This document shows, one piece after another, positions 34,608-43,687 of a DNA stretch of 64,000 nt. Source of the stretch: Pedobacter steynii (GTDB lineage Bacteria > Bacteroidota > Bacteroidia > Sphingobacteriales > Sphingobacteriaceae); contig NZ_FNGY01000001.1 of NCBI RefSeq assembly GCF_900103665.1, positions 248,001 to 312,000 on the forward strand. The letters run 5' to 3'. Each line of letters starts with the position of its first letter. Positions within the stretch are counted from its first letter, which is position 1. Under the pieces are notes generated by a model. That model was given only the letters and a program-made list of their open reading frames with translations. It did no database searches and had not been told where the DNA came from. The position numbers and the translations under genes were made by a program.

Positions 34608-36239
34608 ATGAGAAAATTCATCCTCTTCTTATTGCTTGGCGGAGTATCCTTTGCCTGTAAGAAAAGTGAAGCGGTGGCCAATCCTCCGGTGGTGGTACCG
34701 CCAGTAACAACCGGCCCAATTGAAAGGGTGAATGGTACGACTCCGGGGACAAACCTGACGGACCGGGAATTCAATCTGCAGGTCGTTTACTTTGTCCCTA
34801 AAGATTTAGAGGTTATTAAAGGCTATGAAACGAGGTTAAGTGAACTGATGCTCTGGGGCCAGCAATGGTATAAGGAAAAGATGGCCATTTATGGCTACGA
34901 TAAAACTTTTGGGATGTATACCGATGCGGCTAAAAAGAGCGTGAGAATCACAACCGTCTATGGTACAAAAACTTCCGCAGAATATACTGCAGAGGGTGGT
35001 GCTGCACCAATATGGAAAGAAATAGAAGCCTATTTCAGTGCAAATCCTGCCTTACGTACAAGCGATCACTTTATCAATATTGTGCCCAGGTATTCTTTTA
35101 AGGCAAATGGAGAACCTACCGGACCTCCTTATCATGGCGCAACCTATGGTAAAAACAGAACTTGTTTTGTGCTTGACTATGAAGATCAGGATTTAAAATA
35201 CATGGCGGATAAAACGGATAAGGGAAAGTGGTTCAGGTTGTATTACGGCGGATTGTTACATGAGCTTGGGCATGCTTTAAATTTACCCCATAACATGCAA
35301 ACCACTGCGGAGTTGGCCGATCCAAATAAAGGATCAGGAATGATGCACATTGGCAACTATACTTTAGGAAGCAGTCCTACTTTTTTAACCCCTTTTGATT
35401 GTGCGTTATTAAACGATAATCAGGTGATGAATAAAAATAAAAACACCTATTATGGAAGTGTAACTGCATCGATAACTGATCTTCAGGGTACTTATAATGC
35501 GGTTAAGGGGGCGATTGTCTTAAGCGGAAAGTTCAGTTCCAACACCCCCGTTAATAACATTGGTATTCTAAATGATCCTAATGTAAATAATGAAGGGCTT
35601 GGAACGAATAAGGACTATAATGCTTTGGCTTATGCAGTAAAGCCCGGTCAGAATAACGATTTTTATATCGAGATGCCGGTAACAGATTTTACTTACCGAA
35701 GTAATGAGGAGTACGAACTGAGGATCTTCCTGGTGCACAATAATGGTACTTTAACCCTGAAATCTTATGCTTATAAGTTTGTGAACAATATTCCGGTAAT
35801 TGATTTTAGCACGCGTCCGGAAATTGCCAAAGACGGCTGGGTGGTTAGCGATTTTAGTTCGGAAGAAACTGCAGCCGAGGGGAGGGCTAAAGCGGTGATC
35901 GATGGTTCCCTGCTTTCTTTCTGGCACTCCAGGTGGTCTTCGAATAGCGCCAGTTATCCACATTACCTGACTATTGATCTGAGCGCGTCAAAAACGACGA
36001 ACGGACTTTCTCTTACCCACAGAGAGGGAGGAAGCAGGGCAATTAAGGATTTTGAATTGTTAACCAGCTCAGATGGAGTTACCTTTAACAGTTTGGGCAA
36101 TAAGGTGGCGGCAAATTCAAGCGGGACGCAATACTTTAACTTTGATTCGCCCAAAACATTCCGGTATTTTAAGGTGATTTGTAAGTCGTCCTGGGATGGA
36201 ACACAAAATGCTGCACTGGCAGAACTTGGACTATATTAG
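34608..36239 (+). CDS. surface lipoprotein: zinc metallopeptidase with discoidin domain
   Basis: A 543-residue protein from the start chosen at 34608 (the lipoprotein signal MRKFILFLLLGGVSFAC requires this Met; an earlier Met at 34581 lacks a signal peptide). The lipobox Cys is followed by a Pro-rich linker. The middle region carries the zinc motif HELGHALNLPH, an HExxHxxxxxH pattern of metzincin type, at about residues 217-227. A C-terminal F5/8C discoidin domain (~415-543; KAVIDGSLLSFWHSRWS, YPHYLTIDLS) follows. Its partner in the operon carries the same binding module, so both proteins may engage one polymer, perhaps a glycoprotein. The exact peptidase family is not certain. Confidence 0.8.
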   Translation: MRKFILFLLLGGVSFACKKSEAVANPPVVVPPVTTGPIERVNGTTPGTNLTDREFNLQVVYFVPKDLEVIKGYETRLSELMLWGQQWYKEKMAIYGYDKTFGMYTDAAKKSVRITTVYGTKTSAEYTAEGGAAPIWKEIEAYFSANPALRTSDHFINIVPRYSFKANGEPTGPPYHGATYGKNRTCFVLDYEDQDLKYMADKTDKGKWFRLYYGGLLHELGHALNLPHNMQTTAELADPNKGSGMMHIGNYTLGSSPTFLTPFDCALLNDNQVMNKNKNTYYGSVTASITDLQGTYNAVKGAIVLSGKFSSNTPVNNIGILNDPNVNNEGLGTNKDYNALAYAVKPGQNNDFYIEMPVTDFTYRSNEEYELRIFLVHNNGTLTLKSYAYKFVNNIPVIDFSTRPEIAKDGWVVSDFSSEETAAEGRAKAVIDGSLLSFWHSRWSSNSASYPHYLTIDLSASKTTNGLSLTHREGGSRAIKDFELLTSSDGVTFNSLGNKVAANSSGTQYFNFDSPKTFRYFKVICKSSWDGTQNAALAELGLY

Positions 36240-36260
36240 ATTATTATTATATTTTTAGAC

Positions 36261-37163
36261 ATGAAGAAGTTTTTATTTAAGTTGGTTTTTTTATCGGTAG
36301 CCTCGATTTCAGCGGTGGCACAAAAAAGTCCCGCCAGGGTATTGGTCCTTGGTCTTGACGGATTTAGCACAGAAGGTTATAAGGTGGCAAAACACCCCAA
36401 TATTGATAAGCTCGTGGCCGAAGGAGTACTTTCGTTAAGCACCAGGCCTGTGATGCCTTCGATTACCTTACCCAATTGGACCAGCCACTTTACCAGCTCC
36501 GGTCCTGAAGAACATGGGGTTACGGCAAACAACTGGACATTGGAAAAGCACCCTTTGCCAGCAATAGCTGTGGATGAGCAAGGTTATTATCCCTCTATTT
36601 TTAAAGTGCTGAAAGACAATGTACGTAATGTGAAAACGGCCTATTATTACAACTGGAAGGAACTGATCAATCCCATTAATCAAAAATACCTGGATGAGGT
36701 TGCTTTTGAGGAAAAGGATGGATATCAGGTGAATTACGGCAAGGCCTTTGATTTCATGCTGAAAAACAGGAAAGATCCGGCATTGATCTTTCTCTATAGT
36801 GTCCATACGGATCATGCTGGCCATGAATTTGGCTGGATGTCTGAACCATATATTAAGGCGATTGAAGCCGCAGATGTTGCGATTGGCGCTTTGTTGGACA
36901 AGTTAAAAGCAGAAGGGCTTTACAAAGACACGCATTTTCTGTTGATCACCGACCATGGCGGCATTAACAAAGGTCATGGGGGTGTTTCCATGAACGAGAT
37001 GCAGGTTCCCTGGGCAATTACCGGACCTAAGATTAGAAAAAGAGGATTGGTTACAGACTTCAACAGCAATAAGAATACTTCATTGGTACTCGCAAGAATT
37101 TTTAACGTTAGCAAGTTGCCGGAAGCCTGGACGGGTATTTTGCCAAATGTGATTTTTAAATAG
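36261..37163 (+). CDS. exported nucleotide pyrophosphatase/phosphodiesterase-like protein (alkaline phosphatase superfamily)
   Basis: A 300-residue protein with signal peptide (1-20, SISAVAQ). It has alkaline-phosphatase-superfamily metal sites: VLVLGLDGFSTEG at the start, the nucleophile region MPSITLPNWTSHF with its Thr, HTDHAGHEFGW, and LLITDHGGINKGHGG. NPP enzymes cleave phosphodiester or pyrophosphate bonds, including phospholipid and glycan-linked phosphates. It closes the SusC/SusD operon, so it may remove phosphoryl groups from the imported substrate. The family is certain; the substrate is inferred. Confidence 0.9.
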   Translation: MKKFLFKLVFLSVASISAVAQKSPARVLVLGLDGFSTEGYKVAKHPNIDKLVAEGVLSLSTRPVMPSITLPNWTSHFTSSGPEEHGVTANNWTLEKHPLPAIAVDEQGYYPSIFKVLKDNVRNVKTAYYYNWKELINPINQKYLDEVAFEEKDGYQVNYGKAFDFMLKNRKDPALIFLYSVHTDHAGHEFGWMSEPYIKAIEAADVAIGALLDKLKAEGLYKDTHFLLITDHGGINKGHGGVSMNEMQVPWAITGPKIRKRGLVTDFNSNKNTSLVLARIFNVSKLPEAWTGILPNVIFK

Positions 37164-37195
37164 GAATCCCTGAATTCAGCATAAGTGTATATTAG

Positions 37196-37230
37196 AAAAA
37201 CCGCCTCAAATTGACATGAGGCGGTTTTTT
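37196..37230. terminator. hairpin terminator, likely bidirectional
   Basis: Perfect stem AAAAACCGCCTCA / TGAGGCGGTTTTT with a short loop. It ends the five-gene operon at 37163 and lies past the minus-strand TonB-receptor gene ending at 37251. Confidence 0.88.
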
Positions 37231-37250
37231 ACTACATATTTAGTACAAAG

Positions 37251-39833
37251 CTATAAAGCATAGCGCAGTGTAATGCCATATGTTCTTGGATCACCAAGCA
37301 CACCGGCATATAAACCAGAGTTACCCGCTGCGGCCTGCAACTGTTCGTAATAGTTTTTGTTGGTGATATTTCTAACCCAGCCCAATACGGAAAATTTATC
37401 TGACTTAAATCCTAATCTGCCATTTAGCAAAGAATAAGCTTCCACATTTAACACCCGTGAAGGTGTTGGGTTGGAAGAGTACTGAGAACGGTAACTGGCA
37501 TCTGCAGCGATAAAATATCGACCTGCTGTGCTGGCCAGAGTGCCCGGATTGCTAAACTCAGCACCACCAGAAACATTCCATTTGGAGATACCTGGCAATC
37601 TGCCTCCGGAAGCGTCTTTAAATGCTACCTGTGTCGCCACACCATTCACAAGTTCTGTATGTCCGGTTTCTTCCAATGGGAGTGGTGCATTTGTGAATTT
37701 TTTATATTTGCCGTCAAGATAAGCCACAGCGGCATTTAAACTTAAGAACCTTCCCAATTGATAACTTCCATCCACTTCCAGCCCTTTTACATTCACTTTT
37801 TCTGCATTGGCAAGATAGCCCCTGTTTACGCCCAGTTGTGGTGACTGCACATTGGTTTGGTAATCTTTAATGTCTGTATTGAATGCGCTAACGTTGATCA
37901 GTGCACCTTTAAATGGTTTGGTTTTAACACCTAGTTCATAATGTTGGACATATTCTGGTTTTACGATAGCCACCGATAAGTCCGGCTCTCCGGTAGAAGT
38001 TGTTGGCAAGCCTCCTACGTTAACACCAACTGGTTTATAGGCGGTAGAGAAAGTACCATAAGCGTTTAGCTTAGTCGTAGGCCGGTAGGACAACGTGATA
38101 TTACCAGACAAGTTATTGTTGTCTACACTCGTATTGAACTTCTGATTGTTATAAACCGCATTTTTAAGTGTAATTAAAGCCGCATCTGAAGTTTGAAGAC
38201 CTCCATAAGTCACCCTGTTATAATCCACATCTTTTTTATCATAAGTATACCTTAAACCAGGTAAAATATGCAGGTGATCCAGAAACTCCCAGTCTACCTG
38301 AGCAAATACCGCAGTACTTAGTGATTTGATGGTGGAATTGGTTCTGATGCCATAACCGTCCAATAATCCCGGTGTGGAATATGCTGCCTGAGCACCGCTA
38401 TTACTTGTCTGTACAAATCTCCACTGATCTTTACCTACTTCTTCCGTTTGGTCCAGTCCTTTCAAATTCTGGCTAAGGGCAAATACACCAACTACTGCGC
38501 TTACTTTTTCAGCGATATTACCAGCGTATCTAAGTTCCTGAGAATATTGATCATGGCGGGAGTTTCCCTGAGATTTGGTTAATGCAGACAACTCTGAGAA
38601 ATCCCTGTCGTTTGTAGGATTCCAATTCCAGAATCTCCAGGCAGTAGTTGAAGTAAGTGTTCCATTGCCGATCTTATAATCCACATTTACGGATATACCA
38701 CCAATTGACTGGTCATGTTTCCAGGGCGTATTGGTATTGATGGTTCTGGAAGCCGGGTCGATTACCGGTTGCTGATAACCCAAATCAGATACGATTTTTG
38801 CATACTGGCGGTAAGCGCTTCTTTCTGTTGTGGTCACACCTGCAATCACCAGTGGGTAACCTGCGGGATGCTGAATGCTTGCATCACCACTTAACAATAC
38901 CTGTAGTTTTTCTGAGGGTGTATAATACAACTGACCTTTAAAACCAAGGTTGTTTTGACCACTATATCTGCGTTCCTCTTTAGTATTGAAAATTGTACCA
39001 TCCCGTTGAGTTCCGGAAATGGATAACCTTGCTGCAAGATTTTTAGCAACAGCTCCTGAAACCGAGGTCTTTGCCTGTAGAAAATTATAGTTTCCAAAAT
39101 TCAGTTCGACTTTGGCACTTGGCGTTTGAGTTGGTTTTGCTGTAGTGATGTTAAATGCACCTGCAGTCGTATTCTTGCCAAACAAGGTTCCTTGTGGGCC
39201 ACGCAATATTTCTATTCGTTCAATGTCAAGGAAATCTGTTGAGGTCGCAGCTGGACGAGCCTGGTAAACGCCATCTACATAAAAGCCCACTCCCGGATCA
39301 ATACCATCATTGGTTAGGCCAAATGTTGAGCCCAAGCCCCTGATATTAAGTGTGGTGTTTCTGGCATTTGAAGCATACAACTGTACAGAAGGAACCAGTT
39401 CTTTTAAACGATTAACGTTAAAGGCGCCTGCATTTTCTGCAGCTTGTCCCCCGATTACAGTAATTGCGATGGGCACATCCTGAAGTACTTCTGAACGTCT
39501 TCTTGACGTTACAACGATTTCATCGAGCAGTTCACTTTCAATCAGGACCAGCTCGAATGGGGTATCCTGAAGCTTTAAAATTTGAAAATCCTGAGACTTG
39601 TAACCAATTGAACTGACCCGAAGGTAAAATGGAAGATCTTGTTTTGAATCAATGCTGAACTTGCCGTCGATATCTGCCATTACCGCAATCTTAGTGCCTC
39701 TGATCGATACTGTTGCATTTGGTACCGGGGCACCGTTACTATTTTTTATTATACCCGTTATCGGACTTTGGGCAAAAACATAATTTGCCGTAAGTATAAA
39801 TGAAAGGATAATAAGTAAATGTTTCTTCATCAT
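37251..39833 (-). CDS. TonB-dependent receptor with carboxypeptidase-regulatory-like domain
   Basis: An 860-residue receptor with signal peptide (1-22, NYVFAQ). A carboxypeptidase-regulatory-like domain (~24-105; ITGIIKNSNGAPVPNATVSI) is followed by a TonB-box-like junction (LDEIVVTSRRRSEVLQDVPI). The plug domain has LNIRGLGSTFG and ERIEILRGPQGTLFGKNTTA, and the C-terminal barrel ends ITLRYAL. The plug resembles that of siderophore- and sugar-type receptors, and the ligand is not evident. The gene is alone on its transcript, and its ~300-base 5' leader carries a Cys-rich micro-ORF (40020-40109) and a promoter, so expression may depend on a metal or thiol signal. Confidence 0.93.
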   Translation of the reverse strand: MMKKHLLIILSFILTANYVFAQSPITGIIKNSNGAPVPNATVSIRGTKIAVMADIDGKFSIDSKQDLPFYLRVSSIGYKSQDFQILKLQDTPFELVLIESELLDEIVVTSRRRSEVLQDVPIAITVIGGQAAENAGAFNVNRLKELVPSVQLYASNARNTTLNIRGLGSTFGLTNDGIDPGVGFYVDGVYQARPAATSTDFLDIERIEILRGPQGTLFGKNTTAGAFNITTAKPTQTPSAKVELNFGNYNFLQAKTSVSGAVAKNLAARLSISGTQRDGTIFNTKEERRYSGQNNLGFKGQLYYTPSEKLQVLLSGDASIQHPAGYPLVIAGVTTTERSAYRQYAKIVSDLGYQQPVIDPASRTINTNTPWKHDQSIGGISVNVDYKIGNGTLTSTTAWRFWNWNPTNDRDFSELSALTKSQGNSRHDQYSQELRYAGNIAEKVSAVVGVFALSQNLKGLDQTEEVGKDQWRFVQTSNSGAQAAYSTPGLLDGYGIRTNSTIKSLSTAVFAQVDWEFLDHLHILPGLRYTYDKKDVDYNRVTYGGLQTSDAALITLKNAVYNNQKFNTSVDNNNLSGNITLSYRPTTKLNAYGTFSTAYKPVGVNVGGLPTTSTGEPDLSVAIVKPEYVQHYELGVKTKPFKGALINVSAFNTDIKDYQTNVQSPQLGVNRGYLANAEKVNVKGLEVDGSYQLGRFLSLNAAVAYLDGKYKKFTNAPLPLEETGHTELVNGVATQVAFKDASGGRLPGISKWNVSGGAEFSNPGTLASTAGRYFIAADASYRSQYSSNPTPSRVLNVEAYSLLNGRLGFKSDKFSVLGWVRNITNKNYYEQLQAAAGNSGLYAGVLGDPRTYGITLRYAL

Positions 39834-39860
39834 ATTAATATTAAATGGTTTGTGGTTATG

Positions 39861-39879
39861 CGCGACCAGACATCTCGCG
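39861..39879 (-). promoter_or_regulatory. small GC-rich hairpin just upstream of the TonB-receptor start
   Basis: CGCGA / TCGCG stem of 5 bp with a 9-base loop in the leader mRNA, about 28 bases before the receptor start codon. It could affect translation start or be part of attenuation with the Cys-rich micro-ORF. Short, so only a suggestion. Confidence 0.3.
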
Positions 39880-40019
39880 TTATGTTTTGTTTTTTTGTTG
39901 TTTTATAGAATAAATGGCCATAGCAATGCCTTGAGGATGTTTTATTATCCTTTGGGTTTTAAAATGCGCGATGGGATTTACAGGTGTTTTAGTTTTGCTC
40001 AGTGATTACTGAAAGAAAA

Positions 40020-40109
40020 TCAACAACAACAGGTACAGTCTACCAGAAAGAGCGTTCCTTCTTTAGCTGTTTTTCTTTTCATTTTTATAAAATGTAAGTC
40101 TGTTTTCAT
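40020..40109 (-). CDS. 29-residue Cys-rich upstream ORF before the TonB receptor
   Basis: A micro-ORF in the leader of the TonB-receptor gene. It reads MKTDLHFIKMKRKTAKEGTL followed by FLVDCTCCC and stop, so four of the last five residues are Cys. An internal Met10 is an alternative start. It lies 36 bases downstream of a good promoter (40145-40174), and its stop codon is 187 bases before the receptor start. In other bacteria, poly-Cys upstream ORFs act as cysteine-responsive attenuators (mycobacteria) or copper-responsive elements controlling a TonB receptor (CruR in Bordetella). The Cys run and position suggest a similar regulatory role here. Whether the peptide itself matters is unknown. 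Confidence 0.6.
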   Translation of the reverse strand: MKTDLHFIKMKRKTAKEGTLFLVDCTCCC

Positions 40110-40144
40110 TGGTTTCTAAGTTGTTAAGAGTTAGTTTGATGGTA

Positions 40145-40174
40145 CGAAGATAGGATTCTTTTTTGATATTCAAA
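40145..40174 (-). promoter_or_regulatory. promoter of the uORF/TonB-receptor transcript
   Basis: Reading on the minus strand: TTTG (40174-40171), 18 bases, then TATCTTCG (40152-40145), close to the Bacteroidota TTTG / TAnnTTTG promoter. It places the micro-ORF inside the receptor mRNA leader. Confidence 0.6.
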
Positions 40175-40274
40175 TAAAATCTATGGATTTTGTAGTTTTT
40201 ATTTGAGTAATCAGTTTTGAGCGCAAAACAGTTTAGAAATTTTATGGGAATTTAGGAGGGCTTTCTGTTAAAAC

Positions 40275-40309
40275 AGAAAGCCCTGGAATCTTATGATTCC
40301 AGGGCTTTG
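40275..40309. terminator. hairpin terminator
   Basis: Stem AAAGCCCTGGAATC / GATTCCAGGGCTTT with a 4-base loop (TTAT), located past the minus-strand gene that ends at 40352. Confidence 0.85.
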
Positions 40310-40351
40310 TATCGTTTTTATACTCCTCCTCGTTTTGGTAATTTACGCTCT

Positions 40352-40945
40352 TTAATCTGTAACAGTGCCGGTTTTGACTTTTCCGGCCCGTCTGTAATTG
40401 GCCATAATAACGCCACTGGGGGTAACTGTACTTTCTATCAGCGTAAACGCGGCGGGTATCGCAGCATCGTCAAATAGCTTTTTCCCTTTACCAAGAAGTA
40501 CCGGATGAATATTGAGCCAAAATTCGTCTACCAGGTCATGTTTCAGTAAGAGTTGAACAAGCTTGCTGCTGCCCCAAATTTTTATATCCGGACCTTCTGA
40601 ACTTTTGAGTTTTTCAATTTCTTCCACGCTTGTAAGGACCACCGAGTTTTCCCAGTCTGACTTTTCCAGGGTATTGGACAAGACGTATTTTGTGACTTCA
40701 TTGACTCCTGGCCAATGTTCTGCATGTTTAGGCCAATAAGCGGCAAAAATATCAAATGTTTTTCTGCCCAAAAGAAGGTCGGCAGGTTCCATCTGTTTTT
40801 GCATTACCTGACCAGAAGCTTCATCGCTATAAGGCGCGGTCCAACCTCCATATTTGAAACCCTCAGACGGATCTTCCTCGGGGCCGCCCGGTGCCTGCAT
40901 TACTCCGTCTAATGTAATGAATGATAAAACAGTTATTTTTCTCAT
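40352..40945 (-). CDS. dihydrofolate reductase-like (RibD C-terminal) family protein
   Basis: A 197-residue protein with the RibD C-terminal/DHFR-like fold: MRKITVLSFITLDGVMQAPG, LLLGRKTFDIFAAYWP, KYVLSNTLEKSDW, IKIWGSSKLVQLLL, DEFWLNIHPVLLGKGKKLF. Members reduce small substrates with NADPH; this branch (often called dihydrofolate reductase family) is not known to make folate. It is monocistronic, with a terminator behind it. Nothing in the neighbourhood identifies its substrate. Confidence 0.9.
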   Translation of the reverse strand: MRKITVLSFITLDGVMQAPGGPEEDPSEGFKYGGWTAPYSDEASGQVMQKQMEPADLLLGRKTFDIFAAYWPKHAEHWPGVNEVTKYVLSNTLEKSDWENSVVLTSVEEIEKLKSSEGPDIKIWGSSKLVQLLLKHDLVDEFWLNIHPVLLGKGKKLFDDAAIPAAFTLIESTVTPSGVIMANYRRAGKVKTGTVTD

Positions 40946-41140
40946 ATCAATTTATCCTCCTTTTATAGTTCTTTAAAAGTTTATTTAAGATAGATTAGTT
41001 ACATGGTAAATATCGGGAATAATATGATTACGTCTGCGGTATGTATGCGGCAAATAGAAGGGGGGAATACGACAGGTTTAAAACAAAAAACTCAATTGAG
41101 CGAAGAGAAATGTGCGATTAAAAGGTAAAAGAAAATATAT

Positions 41141-41839
41141 TTAACAGATCAAGAGCAGCCGATATTCACCATCATTTTCTACCGGTGCCCTATGAACACA
41201 GGGTAAAACTTTTTGCCCAGGATGATCTACCGCTAATCTCCAAAGATGGCCCAATCCTAAATTTATTGCCTTAGCGCCTAGTTTAGGTTGATAATGCAGG
41301 TCAAAATAATGTTCGCTTAAAAAGGTTTCAAACTCCGCTTCAGATCCCTCATGCAATTCCTTAAGCTTTTCCCGGATTTCTGGAATTAAAATCTTCTGTT
41401 CCACCTGATCGTTGGGTAGGATATCGCTTGCAGTACCATAATAAGTACATAAAAAAGTATCTGCTGAGATAGGAGAGCGGTCCACATGATAAGAATATAC
41501 GTCCGTTGAAATGAAATCCAGTTCTTCATCCCGCTGGTAATTTTTGATCAGATTGAGCGAAGGAGAGGCTCCAAAATCAGTCAACAGCTGCAAATCACTT
41601 AAAATAATTTCCCTCGCGATGTTTCCCTTTTCGGATAGCCCGAGCGCTAAAAGAGTTTCAGGATAGACCTCAGTGACATTTTGCTCTAATTGAAGTTTAG
41701 ACACAATTTCCTTAAAATCTCCAGCTAAATCTCTGTACCAACAAACTGCATTTGCAGCGCCTGGAAAAGGGGTATTTAGAAGTTCAGAAAAAGTAGGGAC
41801 CACTTTAATTTGCTTGCTGTCCGAAAATTTATGGTTCAT
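41141..41839 (-). CDS. DUF1826-like protein
   Basis: A 232-residue soluble protein. The C-terminal half carries conserved stretches such as HYQPKLGAKAINLGLGH, LWRLAVDHPGQKVLPCVHRA and YRLLLIC that resemble the DUF1826 family, recalled as having a 2-oxoglutarate/Fe(II) oxygenase-like fold and, in proteobacteria, sometimes zinc-limitation context. The middle contains VYSYHVDRSPISADTF and FLCTYYGTASDIL. No neighbours suggest a function here. Family assignment is moderate because it rests on memory of a few motifs. Confidence 0.5.
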   Translation of the reverse strand: MNHKFSDSKQIKVVPTFSELLNTPFPGAANAVCWYRDLAGDFKEIVSKLQLEQNVTEVYPETLLALGLSEKGNIAREIILSDLQLLTDFGASPSLNLIKNYQRDEELDFISTDVYSYHVDRSPISADTFLCTYYGTASDILPNDQVEQKILIPEIREKLKELHEGSEAEFETFLSEHYFDLHYQPKLGAKAINLGLGHLWRLAVDHPGQKVLPCVHRAPVENDGEYRLLLIC

Positions 41840-42002
41840 GTATTGGAGAAATGGCTAATCATTAATTCTCGACAAAGGTACCGAATAAACAGAAAACAAT
41901 TTATAAGGATTCCGGTGTTCCGCGGCTGAACATTAGCGTGGGGCGCCTGTTATTCGCCAGATATAACGCGATTGCATATATTTGAGCGTTAACCTCCATT
42001 TT

Positions 42003-42623
42003 ATGATAAAGACCAAATTATATAACCTACTGACAATTTTCATTCTGATAATGGCAATAATTCAAGCGCCATTAATTTATTATTATACGTTCGGACTATT
42101 TGCTTTCTTTATTGTAATTCCTTATCTGATCATTGGACTTGGCCTGACAGTTTGGTTACTGACTGTCCTATTGAAAAATAAAATTTCAGAAATGATAAGA
42201 TTTCAAAAGTTAGGAGTTATCCTGACAATTTCCATTGGTAGTTTTACCCTTTTTTTCGGTGAAGATATCATTGAGAAGTTAGATTGGCAGTTCAGAAGAA
42301 ATTCGAGGGAAGAAATTATTGAGCTTATTAAGTTTGGTAAACTAAAACCCAATGTAACCCATAACAATTTCATCTGTACTTTGGACAATTGGGATATCCC
42401 ACCCATTTCAAACGGTGGAAATGAAATCGCAATATATAAGAATGAGGACAATAAATTAACAGTTGAATTCTATATTGACAGGGGGTTTTTAGGCCATTAC
42501 TCTGCTTTTGTTTATACAAACGACAAGGGAAAAATAAAAGAATTGGAAGAAAAAATGACCTTGGATGAAGGATTACACGTTAACAAAAAGCTTGACGAAA
42601 ATTGGTACAGAGTATCGTATTGA
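42003..42623 (+). CDS. membrane protein of unknown function
   Basis: A 206-residue protein from the ATG at 42003; an upstream TTG at 41982 is less likely because the hydrophobic start fits the ATG. Three hydrophobic segments lie in the first ~90 residues (LLTIFILIMAIIQAPLIYYY; FAFFIVIPYLIIGLGLTVWL; LGVILTISIGSFTLFFG), followed by a soluble, charged C-terminal domain (~95-206) with FICTLDNWDIPP. I recognise no family. It precedes another membrane-protein gene that is frameshifted. Confidence 0.55.
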   Translation: MIKTKLYNLLTIFILIMAIIQAPLIYYYTFGLFAFFIVIPYLIIGLGLTVWLLTVLLKNKISEMIRFQKLGVILTISIGSFTLFFGEDIIEKLDWQFRRNSREEIIELIKFGKLKPNVTHNNFICTLDNWDIPPISNGGNEIAIYKNEDNKLTVEFYIDRGFLGHYSAFVYTNDKGKIKELEEKMTLDEGLHVNKKLDENWYRVSY

Positions 42624-42672
42624 AAGAAAGAATAAAGTGTACTAACTAAATAGTGAACCTTTAAAACTGAAT

Positions 42673-43387
42673 ATGAAAAGTGTTTACAAGACAGGAGTTA
42701 TCAATCACATTAAGTCGTCGAGATACATTCTCTTCAATCTTTTTTTAGTGCTGCTGATTTTTTGTCTTATTGTAGTTATTGGAAAAGTGGACATCTACCC
42801 AGACGGCTTGATGATAGGAATCTTAGGAGTCATTCTTGTGCTAGTAGTCGATGCACCAGCAGTTTTTCTTCATATTAGTTACTACATTAAAAATTTCGGA
42901 CTGAAAATAATAATTGATGAGCGTCAAAATACATTGATCGTGAGTAAATTATGGAAAAGAGCAAGCTTATCGTTTTTTTGATATCATTTCTGTAGAGCGG
43001 CATTTGGCTATTTATCATAAAAATAGAATTGATCATTTAAATAGGAGGGGCGGGTCAGGGACGCCTTACGGTTACCTACTTATAAAGTTCAATGATGGTT
43101 TAGAAGTTTATGCCACTTCTTTAATGTTGGATGTTTTTAATCCGCCTATCCTCGTAAACCATACCTATTTTAGATGTTTCCCCTATATGAAATCCGGACT
43201 TGAATTTTCCAAAAGACGTGTTGTTGTCAAGGAAAATTATGAAAACAAAATTTCACAATTCAAATCGACTTTTAAACACCATAGTAATCAGCAGTTAAAT
43301 GAAAAGATCATAAATAGGAAAACTTATGATAAAGCGGCAGTTGAGGCTGCCAGGCAATTGTTGGCGATCCGGTCAAATATGGTTTAA
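42673..43387 (+). pseudogene. frameshifted gene for a membrane protein of unknown function
   Basis: The N-terminal piece (42673-42981) has two hydrophobic segments and ends RQNTLIVSKLWKRASLSFF. The next reading frame over (43004-43387) continues naturally, since the overlapping bases there read NYGKEQAYRFFDIISVERHL followed by AIYHKNR, and the frame then runs to 43387. A one-base change near 42945-42960 would join them into about 235 residues. I see no known family. It could be a sequencing error or a real inactivating mutation; a programmed frameshift is unlikely, although a T7 run at the first stop exists. Confidence 0.6.
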
Positions 43388-43454
43388 GTCTTTTAGAGCT
43401 GCATCTGTTTGGTATAGTTACACAAACTGAATTTTTTAATAAACATCATCTGCC

Positions 43455-43632
43455 ATGAAAAAATTACGAAGTTAAACAAATTTAGCCTTGCAGTTAATTG
43501 AAATCAATGTATTCGATACTATAACATGTTTAATGTCATTTTGATATATGTTTTTTGGTGAGTTCTTACCTGTTCAAAATTTACTCACCGAATCACTCAC
43601 CAGTCTTGTTTTTTTGTAGCTGCAAATGCTAT
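43455..43632. repeat. chimeric island-end remnant
   Basis: The first part (~43455-43590) matches the sequence just upstream of the integrase gene (56625-56750 region; shared AACAAATTTAGCCTTGCAGT). It then passes through the 17-base motif TCACCGAATCACTCACC (43585-43601) directly into the left-border type sequence (AGCTGCAAATGCTAT) seen at 45650 and 48760. The tRNA fragment that normally lies between is absent. It looks like a junction formed by recombination between the two ends of a former element. Confidence 0.6.
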
Positions 43633-43687
43633 GGTAATAATTTACATAAAGCAATATAACAAATTAAGGAGAGAGTAATGGTATGGT

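Noticed and set aside
41982-42002. TTG start for the membrane protein at 42003
   Set aside because: An ATG seven codons later gives a better hydrophobic N-terminus.
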